From Henckelia pumila (lineage: Eukaryota; Streptophyta; Magnoliopsida; Lamiales; Gesneriaceae), in assembly GCF_033568475.1 (NCBI RefSeq), contig NC_133121.1, positions 52,985,905 to 53,049,904 of the forward strand: a stretch of DNA of 64,000 bases. Reading direction: 5' to 3'. This document shows positions 36,386 through 47,257 of the stretch, piece by piece. The translations under genes were made by a program, and so were the position numbers. Below the pieces are notes generated by a model. The model searched no databases, was not told the DNA's origin, and was given only the letters and a program-made list of their open reading frames with translations. Position 1 is the first letter of the stretch. Each line of letters opens with the position of its first letter.

Positions 36386-37267
36386 TGTTGATTTGTATTT
36401 TTTTATATATTTAATTTATTGTGAAAGGAATATTAATTCCTTAATAATCTTTGCCTTAAGTGTAATTATTATATTAAATTTTGCCTTCTAGACAAAAGAT
36501 TTGATATGATAGGTTAAATATTTACGTGCTATTATCGAAAATATTGAGATAGATATTTGCCTAGATTAAATATTATCTTGATAAGGAATTTATGTGTATC
36601 ATGATTATTAAATATTATCAAGATATATTTAAAAGGGTCATGTTCCTAACAAAGACTTGTTTCCTTATTTGTGTAGGACTCTACAAGAAAATCTTTTCTA
36701 TGCTTGGACTCTCATCTATAAGAAAAGATTTCTGCGCACAAACAATCAAGATCTCAGAAGAGAATTCGCTGCACTTTCAGAAAAAAATCAAGTTGAAGAA
36801 TTCGAAAATTTCTGAAGAATATTTTTGTAGCCGTCGTTGCTGCTTTCCTCGCGTTGCCGTTGGTGTTAGAGATATCGGAGACAACATTTAGTGCATAGTG
36901 TTGTTCGAAGATCTTTTTTGTTTCTCCAAGTTTTGGCATACGGAAGTTGCATCTATTTATTTTATACTCTGATTGTTTAGGATGCAAGTTTGATTTTTCA
37001 GCTTTTTGAGAAATTTAGGATTTAATAACTTTTCGTAAAAAATCACTAGTATTGCTTTGTAAGACTGATCTATTCTTTTCTAGTGATTCTTTAGTCCTAA
37101 GGCACCCACACGAGTTTTTATACTCGTGCAAAATAAATTTCTTATGTTATTTTTTTTTTGATTATTCGTGTTTTATTAATTCTGCTGCATGTTGTATCTG
37201 GGGTTGTAACATCGTGGACAACACGATCTCTACACGAGTTTAAGATAAACCGCAATTATACCTTACA
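36386..37267 (+). mobile_element. Probable 5' LTR of a Ty1/copia (SIRE-like) element
   Basis: The proposed LTR starts TGTTGATTTG and ends ACCTTACA at 37267, followed by a decayed iMet PBS (37270-37280, TGGCATTAGAG) and then gag. The 3' edge is better supported than the 5' edge. Confidence 0.5.
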
Positions 37268-37335
37268 AGTGGCATTAGAGACAACTCTTGACTTTACTAA
37301 TAGAGATTCTGGTTATTTCTGTTTGTAGGTTTATC

Positions 37336-39250
37336 ATGGACGTATCGGTGGCTAACGTCACACTTCGACAACCGGAAGTCAATAAGTCAGATTTATGTGA
37401 AGATTCAATTTCTTTGATCATCCAGAAGTTTGAAGATTATTTGAAAAGAATAAACAAATAGAAATTTGAACAACAATTTAAGCACCCTAGTTTTCCTGCT
37501 CCTGAAAATCTATTGAGGGTGTCACCTACTCGAGAACCATCTCGACCAAGGTATGTTGTTAATTATGAATCTAATACCAAGAATTTTGATTTTGTATAAT
37601 GCAGAGAATGCAATGGATATGGACACCATGCAATTGAATGTGCAAATCGACTCCACAAAGGTATGACTATTTCCTTGAGTGATGATGACTCTGACAGAGA
37701 TCAAGAACAAAATGATGAAGAAGATCATACCTCCCTGGCTGCATTGTTGAAAGAAAATAGGTATTTTCAAGTCAACCCACTGGGTGTTGCCTCCGGTGTT
37801 GCAACACCAGGCCAAAACACCAGTGAAAAACCAGTTTTCTTGAATAAATCTACTCTTGGTAATTTTGGTGATCAGGAAGCTGTCAGTGATGATATAACTC
37901 TAGAGTGTATATAGGAACTTTATGAAGAGTTGTATGCTGATTGGATCAAACGGAACAAGTTGAACACAAATCTCTCTAAAGAAAATTGTGATTTGAAGTC
38001 TGTCATGGCCAAGCTTGAAGTGATTCTAGGCAAGAAAGATTCAGAATTGTGCAAGGTTAAGGGGGAGCTTGAAAAAGAAACTCTAACACTTGTTGAATTT
38101 AATTTATGTACATCCAAGATTGATTCTATACTTATAATGGGTAAATATGGTAAGGCTGGTCTGGAGTTAGAAAACAGAGTGTTTGAAGTTGGAGAATCAT
38201 CAAAACCCACTGTCGCCCCGCCATTCAAGAATACTCCATCAAAAGAGTGTGTTCCTCCTCAAAATCCAAAGTAATGGAATCGTTATTTTATGTGTCATTG
38301 CTGTTTCAAACCAGATCACATCAGGTCTTTTTGTTTTAAGCTTAGGCATGACTACATGTATTGGGAGTCAAAGCTGATGTTTCCCCCCATGTTGCACAAC
38401 ACCAGGCGCAACACCTCCAACAACAGACCCACAGTGAAGAAAATTTGGGTTCCAAAGTTTAAATTTCAGTGCTTTGTTGTTTATACTTTGTTGAAAACTA
38501 ACACTGCAGGTCACTAGTACTTCAATAGTGGAAGCTCACGCCACATTACAGGTTCGAAAGAACATCTCATGGACTATATTGAACAAATAAGTGACAAAGT
38601 GACTTATAGAGGTGGTGCAAAAATAAGGTTTGTTGGCAAAAGAACACTGAATATGGAAGGACTCCTAAAGCTTCACAATGTGCTACATGTCAAGGGACTA
38701 AACTCAAACTTGATTTCCATTAGTCAATTGCATGATAATGATTTTCATGTCAAGTTTGATAAAAATACTTGTGAAGTTTTTGATAATGCTAACATATGTT
38801 TTATGATAGGTACAAGATTAGAAGGCAATTGTTATCAACTTGGAGAGGAACTTGCCTACAAACATGAAAATTTTGATGATCTTGATTTTTGGCACCAAAA
38901 GTTGGGCCATGCAAATTTCAAGACAATGAAAAATCAGTGCAAGTATGAAGCTGTTCGAGGTATGCCTATTTTGAATTCTGGAGTTCCATATGTTTATGGT
39001 GCATGCCGAAAAGGTACGGAAACTTGCGTGTTGCACCCCGTGTTACAACACTTTGGGACAACACGATGCCTTGAACTTTTGCATATCGATTTAATGGGTC
39101 CTATGAAACTGGAAAGCTATGGAGGTAAGAAGTACTCTTTTGTGTGCGTTGATGACTTCTCGTAAGATTCATTAGAGAGAAGTCGGATATTTTTTATGTT
39201 TTTAAGAATTTACTCACAAAGATTAATAACCTGCATAACTTGAAGGTTGA
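37336..39250 (+). pseudogene. Ty1/copia gag-protease-integrase fragment
   Basis: An ATG at 37336 starts a gag-like frame (MDVSVANVTLRQPEVNK) with stops. Two CCHC knuckles are visible: CRECNGYGHHAIEC (37600-37641) and CHCCFKPDHIRSFC (about 38293-38334). Protease reads YFNSGSSRHITG, preceded by a TAG (38517-38519). Asn replaces the catalytic Asp. The pre-integrase motif FWHQKLGHANF and integrase start LLHIDLMGPMKLESYGGKKYSFVCVDDFS follow, then a stop at 39163-39165. After a small gap RFIREKSDIFYVFKNLLTKINN continues to about 39248, where unrelated gypsy sequence begins. Reverse transcriptase is not in the window. Confidence 0.8.
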
Positions 39251-40063
39251 AGAATCGACGAGGTCGATTTGTTGAGATCAATCAGTGATTATTAGGGCAT
39301 AGCAAATCGAGAATACTTGGATAGTATTTTGTTGCATAGTGCTTAAGGGAAAACTAATATTGATTCCAGCAATTGCTTAGTGATAGAAATTGTATACACG
39401 GGTTGAGTAACGGAAAGGATCAAGTTTCTGCTTCATGTAGGAGTTGTCTAACAATGATATCAAGGGTGTCAACCGAACATTTTGATGAAGTGTTTCTGTG
39501 ATGACATCTAAGTACACCATGGTGTTTGGGATCCGACAAGTGTTTGGAAACGCTAATGGACATTAGTAAGGAGACATTAGTTGTCTGATTGTGATATGTG
39601 ACATTAGCTAGGATCTAGTTCTTGAGATCTAGAAGGTTGTGTCACTAATCTTTCAGCGAGTGATGCGCGATGTCTCTAGAATGACCGAGATAGTCGATGA
39701 TCGACATAGTAGCCCACGAAGTTTACCTTTGGGATTGGAGACTTCGAAAAATTGTGACGAATCGAATTCGTTCTTTCCAGTCAGTGAGTCACAACTGTGA
39801 GGACTGTTTGTCAAGGATATTGCGTTTCGACAATTGACAATGGTCGGATGCATGATTAGGTAGCTAGTGATGATGGAGTCATCAGAGACTCCGAGGTGAG
39901 TTATATCGATTGCAGTGACTGTCGAGTTTCGAGACGGTATAGGAAGCATTTTCACATACCGGTGTACTGTGGAATATCCAAGTCGAGCATTTTGGATGGG
40001 AGCTTGCCTTAGTCTTGATGTGTGTACAGTGAATGCAAGCATGTATAACTATCAGGAGGATGT
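39251..40063 (+). repeat. 813-bp direct repeat, copy A
   Basis: It matches 44499-45311 with the same length and scattered substitutions. Both end TATCAGGAGGATGT. Copy A then continues CTATCGAATAAAAC, while copy B is interrupted there by the LOG-carrying array. Confidence 0.9.
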
Positions 40064-40598
40064 CTATCGAATAAAACTTATGGGTAAAGTAACCTATCGT
40101 TGAGACGATAAAGTCATGGGAGGTGCGATGATTTTCATTGCGACATTTGCGTGGCTTCACAGGTGAATAGTAAGGAGATGACTTAGCGTCAAGATTTTCA
40201 AGTGATGATAGTTTTCATCAGGGCACAATATTGAGTTATATTGAGAAACGTGAACTGAGGTTAGTATTAGACTTGGTGGTCTGAGTTTCTAGTAATGCTT
40301 TAGAAGCTTGTTGTTGCTTCAGGGGAGCATAGGAGGAATGAACCAGTCTGGAAATCGTGAGAAACAGTTACGTTGAAGTATAACCAGGTGTCGATCGAAT
40401 TATCTTGAGGAGAGATTCGAGTATACTATGACAAGAGCAGCGTTAGGGTGAGTGTTTCCTAATTATAAGTGTTCTGCACCCAGTATGGTCGAGGAACCAG
40501 ATAATGATTTGACAATGGTGTGAACCAGTTGGGGTTTAATATGTTATCGAGCTTTTACCCTAGATTTTAAGGACAAAATCTTTTATGAGGGGGGAGAA
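39251..40598 (+). mobile_element. Decayed 3' internal region (copy A) of a gypsy element
   Basis: No intact frame remains. It ends with a polypurine tract (GAGGGGGGAGAA, about 40587-40598) next to an LTR start. The first 813 bases (39251-40063) are repeated at 44499-45311. Confidence 0.6.
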
Positions 40599-40753
40599 TG
40601 TAGTGACCCGTATCCAGAATTTACGTTTAATGAGTAATTAATCATAGGATCATGTTGGGATTAAGTAAAACATGATTAAGAAAATTACAAATGGATTAAC
40701 GAAGTCCAGAAATAGATCCAAGACATCCGAAAATAGTCCTAAGGGTCGAGCAA

Positions 40754-41077
40754 GATCGGACGCTCCGGTCTGGGATCGGACCATCCGAAGAGGCTATGTT
40801 TGGGAGCTAGTTCGGAGGATGCAAGCAGTTCGGACGCTCCAAAGTCAGGATCGGATGATCCGAACTGGAGAAAGGGCACGTGTGTTCGTAGCATCGTATG
40901 GGTGACATCACGGATGACGTAATATTGAGTTTGGATGATCCGAAGGGACATATCGGACCATCCGAACAGTGTATGGGACAGGTGTATCGTTGCATGCGAT
41001 TGGTTGGACGCGTGGCGGAGATCGGACGATCAGATGGGCGATCGGACAGTCCAAAGTCATGATCGGACGATCCGATC
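40754..41077. repeat. Array of about nine imperfect palindromes upstream of the LTR TATA box
   Basis: Variants of GATCGGACGATCCGAA recur, for example at 40774, 40851, 40951 and 41021, and as an exact palindrome with 7-base arms at 41061-41077 (GATCGGACGATCCGATC). The last copy ends 6 bases before the TATA box, so the array lies in the U3 promoter region. Confidence 0.85.
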
Positions 41078-41083
41078 GTGCTC

Positions 41084-41090
41084 TATAAAT
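41084..41090 (+). promoter_or_regulatory. TATA box of the gypsy LTR
   Basis: TATAAAT lies in the context GCTCTATAAATAACGG, about 35 bases before a CT-rich stretch that probably begins the transcript. Confidence 0.65.
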
Positions 41091-42128
41091 AACGGGCCGA
41101 GGAGTTCATTTCAACTCGCTCCTCTCCTCTCTTCTCTCTCAATTCCTTAGCCTTCTAGCTTAGATCTAGGGAATTCTAGGCATCTTATTGGGAATCTGGA
41201 AGTAGCGGAGCGATCCCGGCGTCGTAGCAGAGCTGTGCCTAAGTTTTGAGGCAGTCGCCATCAGTGGGCTGACGACGGACGCAAGTATAGTTATGGTCTC
41301 CTTAAATTATTTAGGAGTATTTATTATCTTATTTAAGAATTTTAGAGCTTAATGAATGATGCATGAGTAATTTGAATTGTAGAGTTGATGATAGGCTTGG
41401 AACCTACACTGGGACTGCTAGAACTGTATGTAGTAAGGTACGTAAGTACTGACTGAGATTGCCAGCGGATATGCATTCTTATATGTTGAATTTATGTGTT
41501 TGCATGTTATTGTTATGTGGCATGTGCATATCATATTGTGCCTGTATATCTTTTGAGCTGATCCAGTTAGGGTTGCTCAGCCCTGTTGGGACGTTTTGAT
41601 GTCGAGTACCCTTGCGGCCTACGGGCTTAGCGAGGTACTGGAATCTAGGGGACTCCATGGTCCGCGTCCGAGATTTGGGAGTGAGTGGTCGCGCACAGTG
41701 GTTAGCGACCCTGATGTGACGAGCTCATGTCCCAGGCACCAGTCTGAGCAGTTTGTATACAGTTATCCCATATATGAATACCCTGTCATTTGCATGCATC
41801 ATATTTGTATGTTTATCTGTATTTGCGTATTGATCTTAGAGCTCACATCCAGTATTTTCTGTGTATCTGGACACCCCATTCGACGGGACAGGTGTAGGTA
41901 CAGGATTGAGCAACAGGAGCTGGGAGAGGCCAGTAACCCTTGAAGACAGCAAAATTAGCTGAAGGTTTTATTTAAGTTTATTCGATTGGGTTGTATAATC
42001 GAATTTGTTTAACCGGTTGTATTCTGTCGGTGTGCTTGTATTTAAGTCTTCCACAGCAATTTATTTAATTCATGCTTAATTATGCTCTAAACTCTGATTA
42101 GGTAGTGGATCCGGGATAGGTCGCTACA

Positions 42129-44498
42129 TTTATGGTATCAGAGCTGGATTCAATAGACTTGAGAGATAGTAATAAGACTTTTGGTTTATCCTTGTAGGAT
42201 TGATGAGACCATGGAAGAGATGATGATGTGGCGATTAGGTTGCCCGAAGACCTTCATCATCGGCATGATTTTTGAAGATTTTGTTTATGGGATTCCAGCA
42301 AGTACGGACAGGTGCGATGGATCGTGTCCGAGTTTTCGAGACTTCTACTCATTTGGATCCTAGCTTTGGATCGAGTACCGGATGCCAGAGGCAGTGGCAG
42401 AGGATTGGTTGGGACGCACTTGATGTTTGCATCTGTACAGTCCATACAATGATGACACTATTCTGAAGATCCTCCAATCGTAGTTGGAGAGATTGTCATA
42501 TAGGCCCTCACCATAAAATTCCTCAAGTGGCTAAGGCATGACTGGTTGTGAACGTAAGGTCATTAAATTCATGCAGAACATGGTTTTGCCGGCATTCTTG
42601 TATCGATGCTTTGGGTAGGCACACGAGAAACTTCATGTTCAAAATCATGAATTAGTTACAAGAAGAACGCTGACGGTAGATCGTGAGCAGAAGAGGTAGA
42701 CTGACATGCACTGATGCAGAGGATAGTTGGTTAGCAAGCACGTACCGCTTCTCCGGATGTCTTTGTAGGAGGACGGATAGAGAGATTTGGTGAGAAGTAC
42801 GCTAGCATTGATGCGTGTGTCTATTAGAAGCTTCATGCTCAAGAAACGAAGACGAGTACGATGATTTTAAATACTGTATTGTTGTAATTGTAAACAATAT
42901 TTCAGTTGTAATGAATCATCAGACTCCGGTTGTATCACTTCAAGATGTCTGTTGTACATTTCGTTGTATTATGAATACTATATGTATTACATGGGATTGT
43001 AATAAAGAAATTGTACATAACTTGAAGTAATGACACGTGTATTATTTATCCAGTAATTCGTAATGATTGCAAGTGATTTTGCTAAGTTTGGCATGATGAT
43101 TAGTTGATTAGTGTTCAACTGTTATCACTCATAGGTTTTGAGTAAGCCGATTGTAACTGATTTACATGGGGTTAGTCTACATGTTTTTCTAGGATTGACC
43201 TAATTAGTCGTTTGACTTGGTTAGTGCCAGTGATGAGGCGATTCATCTGGAGGCATGGAAATATTGTTCGGTTTGGAACTTTGGGCTTTCTTCTAGGTTG
43301 TTTCCTTAGAATTGTAGTCTGTCTGACCTTTGTAAGGTCGAGACTGGTGATGATGGGATTTCATCAGGATGCCAGATCAAGTATATGTAGAGAGTTGTGG
43401 ACTATGACCATGACTAGACGTGATGGATGAGAGTCTTTGTACTTCAGAGAATTACCTGGGAGCCTTTGTGCTTCAGGAGATGGCAGTGTAAAAGCTAATA
43501 AGTCTAGGGATTTGGCGACAGTCACGACGGGGTATGACCTTGGATTGGATATCAGGTTTGATATCATTGGGTAGATATCATCTGGTGCATCAGACATATC
43601 AGTGGGAGTGTTCGGCTATGAGGACCAGTCTTGGAGGGATTCCTTTGACAAGTGTATACTCTGAGCAGATGGGTTTTGACCTACGGGATATTACTAGACG
43701 AGTAGATCTAGTAGGTAGACGAATTTCTACCAGCAATGACTAGGGATTTTCATCAGGGTTATGTTTAGGACTTCTTTGTGATAGGAGTTATCCAAGATAC
43801 TGTATGGAATGTTGTTTCGAGACTTCGACTCTAATAGGATAATTGCTTCATGGTGATTGACTTCATCAGTAATGGATTATATCAGATGCTAAAGATTGTA
43901 CAAAACTAATTGAGGCGTGAGGAAAGCGTGGCCTATACCCGTGAATCCTTGGTGGTTGTCCAGGTGGGTTCGAGGTAAGCTAACTGTGTCTTAAACTGTT
44001 ACACAGTCTTAGCGAGGGATATAATCAGGAGTGTGTCCAGTGATAGTGGAGATCTTTGGGATTGGATTTTAACTTTCGGACCTTACGAGCCTTGGCGTTC
44101 ATTTTGAATGAATGAGGCAAGAGATATTGAGTCCAAGAATAGCGCTAAATACTTTCTGATGTTTTTAGAGTTGGGACGCATGATTCTTTATGGAATGAAA
44201 ATGATCTAGGTTGATAGATCACGATCATTTCTTGGGTTAGTTCGCCTTAATATTCGATTCCAGTGTATGAGATAGCTGTCAGTAGAAAGACGCAAAATTG
44301 TGCCAATAGACTACTAATAGCTATTGTCTGACTATCGAGTATAGCTGTGTTGAAACCAGGGTGATTGAGTATTCCAAGTGTGGGAAGTAGTAGACTTGTG
44401 GCAGCCGAGTCAAGATTATTGATCGAGCCACGTAGGTCTAGATGATCAAATGGCGGTCTGATTTTAATTTCACTGTCAAGCTAAGTGTGAGCCACAGT
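42129..44498 (+). mobile_element. PBS and decayed gag-pol of the gypsy element (copy B)
   Basis: The PBS TGGTATCAGAGCTGG is at 42133-42147. The following 2.3 kb has only short frames. A gag-like segment may lie near 42300-42470, but I cannot read a domain with confidence. Confidence 0.55.
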
Positions 44499-45311
44499 AG
44501 AATCGACGAGGTCAATTTGTTGAGATCAATCAGTGATTATTAGGGCATTAACGAATCAAGAATACTTGGATAGTATTTTGTTGCATAGTGCTTAAGGGAA
44601 AACTAATATTGATTCCACCAATTGCTTAGTGATAGCAATTGTATACTCGGGTTGAGTAACGGAAGGGATCAAGTTTCTGCTTCATGTAGGAGTTGTCTAA
44701 CAACGATATCAAGGGTGTCAACGAACATTTTGATGAAGTGTTTCTGTGATGACATCTAAGTATACCGTGGTGTTTGGGATTCGACAAGTGTTTGAAAACG
44801 CTAATGGACATTAGTAAGGAGACATTAGATGTCTGATCGTGATATCTGAAATTAGCTAGGATCTAGTTCTCGAGATCTAGCAGGTTGTGTCACTAATATT
44901 TTAGCGAGTGATGCGCGATGTCTCTGGAATGACCGAGATAGTCGATGATAGATTTAGTAGCCCACGAAGTTTACCTTTGGGATTGAAGAATTCGCAAAAT
45001 TGTGACGAATCGAATTCGTTCTTTCCAGTCAGTGAGTCACAACAGTGAGGACTGTTTGTCAATGATATTGCGTTTCGACAATTGAAAATGGTCGGATGCG
45101 TGATTAGGTAGCTAGTGATGATTGAGTCATTAGAGACTCCGAGGTGAGTTATATCGATTGTAGTGACTATCGAGTTTCGAGATTGTATAGGAAGCGTTTC
45201 CACATGCCGGTGTGCTGTGGAATATCCAAGTCGAGCATTTTGGATGGGAGCTTGCATTAGTCTTGATGTGTGCACAGTGAATGCAAGTATGTATAACTAT
45301 CAGGAGGATGT
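44499..45311 (+). repeat. 813-bp direct repeat, copy B, cut by the LOG-carrying array
   Basis: It is equal in length to copy A and is interrupted after GGATGT by the LTR start TGATGAAAC at 45312. The last bases, GATGT (45307-45311), are the likely left target duplication of the array. Confidence 0.85.
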
Positions 45312-45885
45312 TGATGAAACTTAAAATTTGTAATTATTTATATGTTAAAAGGTGTTTTTAAAATTAAAGTTTCATTAAAATTATGAAGTTGTATTATTTT
45401 AGTGTTATGTGTTTATATTTAAATATCTTACTAAAAATGTTGTATTTTATGTTTTGCGCAGGTTTGGTAAAAATAAAATTACTCAAGCTACAAAGGTCAT
45501 ATTGAAGTAATCTCAAATCTTGTAGAATCACAAAAGAGGCATCTTCAACTTTGTAGAAGACAAGAAATTCCAAAAACCTCATTAAGATGATCAAAATAAT
45601 CAAACATCAAAATGGAGACAGATTTACTTTTACTATGACCAGCTTGTAGTAAAAATATCATAACTATTTCACTTTTTACCCAAAATAGGTGAATTATATG
45701 TCCAAACACATCTAAACAAAATATCCTACATGTTCTATGTTTAATGAAAAGGCTGAATCGGTGGTCTAAGGCATCAAACATGCCAATTACAGTTGGGTCA
45801 TGGTATTGACATTCAAGGAGACAAGCACCCACCAACTTTACTATTTCACATTTAATGAGCCTTGGACTCTTGCTTTCATTTGGCC

Positions 45886-45894
45886 TATAAATAG
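45886..45894 (+). promoter_or_regulatory. TATA box of LTR 1
   Basis: TATAAATAG in an LTR, 57 bases before an AATAAA signal. Equivalent positions are 54465 in LTR 2 (changed to TATAAATTG) and 63116 in LTR 3 (unchanged). Confidence 0.65.
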
Positions 45895-46393
45895 ATGTGT
45901 TGTATAAGCTTTGTAGTGTGCAAAAGTGTAGAGAAATTCCTCACTTGTAAAATAAATATTGTGTGTGTAATAATAAGAGTTTGAGTGTGCATATTTCTCC
46001 AAGTTTAAGTATGAAATTTCTTTTATCCTTACTCTTGAGTATTATGTTCATGGCAAGCTAAATCATTTTATGTCAAGGTGAAAAGGTTTCATTGTTGGTC
46101 AAGTAAGATTATTTATATTTTGTATATTCTTTCTTTTTCTATTTTTTTATTTTGTTTTACTAATTGATCTTTATTTGTAGGTATAATTTGGATGATTTAT
46201 TGTTATCTATTTACATCAAATACTTGGTACTTTGAATGTGATTACCTTGATTTGTTGTCTAATATGATACAATAAATACTACAATAATTATATATTATAA
46301 ATATATGTATCAATTTATAATAAAGTCATATATATTATTTAGACAATAGCGTGGCTCTGCAGGTTGTTCTAAATAATATATTGTGATTTGATC

Positions 46394-46522
46394 TAAATTT
46401 ACTTTCTCGCAACTAACATTTATTTTCTCGCAACTAACATTTAATTTCCGCAATGAACATTTACTTTCCGCAACTAACATTTACATTTCCGCAACTAACA
46501 TTTACTTTATCGCATCTAACAT
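46394..46522 (+). repeat. Minisatellite of about 20-22 bp in LTR 1
   Basis: Six variants of ATTTACTTTCCGCAACTAAC follow one another. On both sides lie two copies of a longer unit with TAGCGTGGCTCTGC (46322-46398 and 46525-46600). The same arrangement recurs at about 54970-55100 in LTR 2 and 63620-63750 in LTR 3. Confidence 0.88.
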
Positions 46523-47118
46523 AAAAAGTCATATATTTTATTTAGACGATAGCGTGGCTCTGCCGGTTGTTGAAATGAAATATGGTGATTTGATCTAACA
46601 TTTACTTTTATGTAAATTTATATTTATGCACTTATATATATATTATGAGTACCATATATTAATTATCGGTTAATCTGATCTTAATATAGTGGGAACTATA
46701 TTATATGATATATTTGTTTAAATATTTAATGGATCTTTTATGTTTATATTTATGCATTTATATATATATTATGGGTACCATATATTAAATATCGGTTAAT
46801 ATGAATTTAATATAGTGAGAACTATATTATATGATATATTTGTTTAAATATTTCATTGTTCTTTTATGTTTATTCTTATTTTAGTTTCTTTTATTTATTT
46901 TTGTTAAGCAATCTTAAATAAACCAACAATGAACCTTTGAAGCCTTGACAATTTTATAATTTATGTATTTGAAGTTTTATAATAATATTTCCATCTATAA
47001 TATATCATTGCTAAAATTAAACTTACAGCATCCTCTCCGTGGATCGATCTCGTACTCACGAGTATATTGCAGACAACCTACACTTGGGTGAATTAAAATT
47101 TAAGTTGTAGCAAGTTTT

Positions 47119-47136
47119 TGGCGCCGTTGCCGAGGA
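47119..47136 (+). other. Primer binding site (tRNA-Asp type), unit 1
   Basis: TGGCGCCGTTGCCGAGGA follows the LTR end by 6 bases. It nearly complements the 3' end of plant tRNA-Asp and is characteristic of Athila-type elements. A GAG|GTATAA splice-donor-like site lies just after it (GT at 47138-47139). Confidence 0.85.
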
Positions 47137-47257
47137 GGTATAAATTAAGTTTAATTTTTGTTATTTATGTAAATAGTTTGTTGTTTTTAATTGTATGATT
47201 GTTTGGAGTCGTAAATAAAGTGGTAGACTTGTTCGAGTATCAGAAAATATTTTAAAC

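Larger units (their letters stand above)
40599..42128 (+). mobile_element. LTR of a plus-strand gypsy element, shared by two internal regions
   Basis: It starts TGTAGTGACCCG after a polypurine tract and ends GATAGGTCGCTACA. A PBS follows at 42133, so it is at once the 3' LTR of copy A and the 5' LTR of the next internal region. It has a TATA box at 41084-41090 and a CT-rich leader (about 41120-41145). Length is 1530 bp. Confidence 0.8.
45312..47112 (+). mobile_element. LTR 1 of the LOG-carrying array
   Basis: It starts TGATGAAACTTAAAATTTG and ends TAAGTTGTAGCA just before the PBS. No polypurine tract precedes it; unrelated gypsy sequence does, so it is the outer left LTR. TATAAATAG is at 45886-45894 and AATAAA at 45951-45956. 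The CTCCGTGGATCGATCTCGTA segment near its 3' end is typical of Athila-type LTRs. Confidence 0.9.

Noticed and set aside
40754..41077. Palindromes as a microRNA precursor or tRNA gene
   Set aside because: Arms are only 7-8 bases and repeat many times; no cloverleaf or 21-base stem is present.
45394..45835. Minus-strand ORFs repeated in all three LTRs (45394-45835, 53974-54415, 62624-63011)
   Set aside because: They lie in the U3 part of the LTR opposite to the element's direction and accumulate changes without pattern; there is no known domain.
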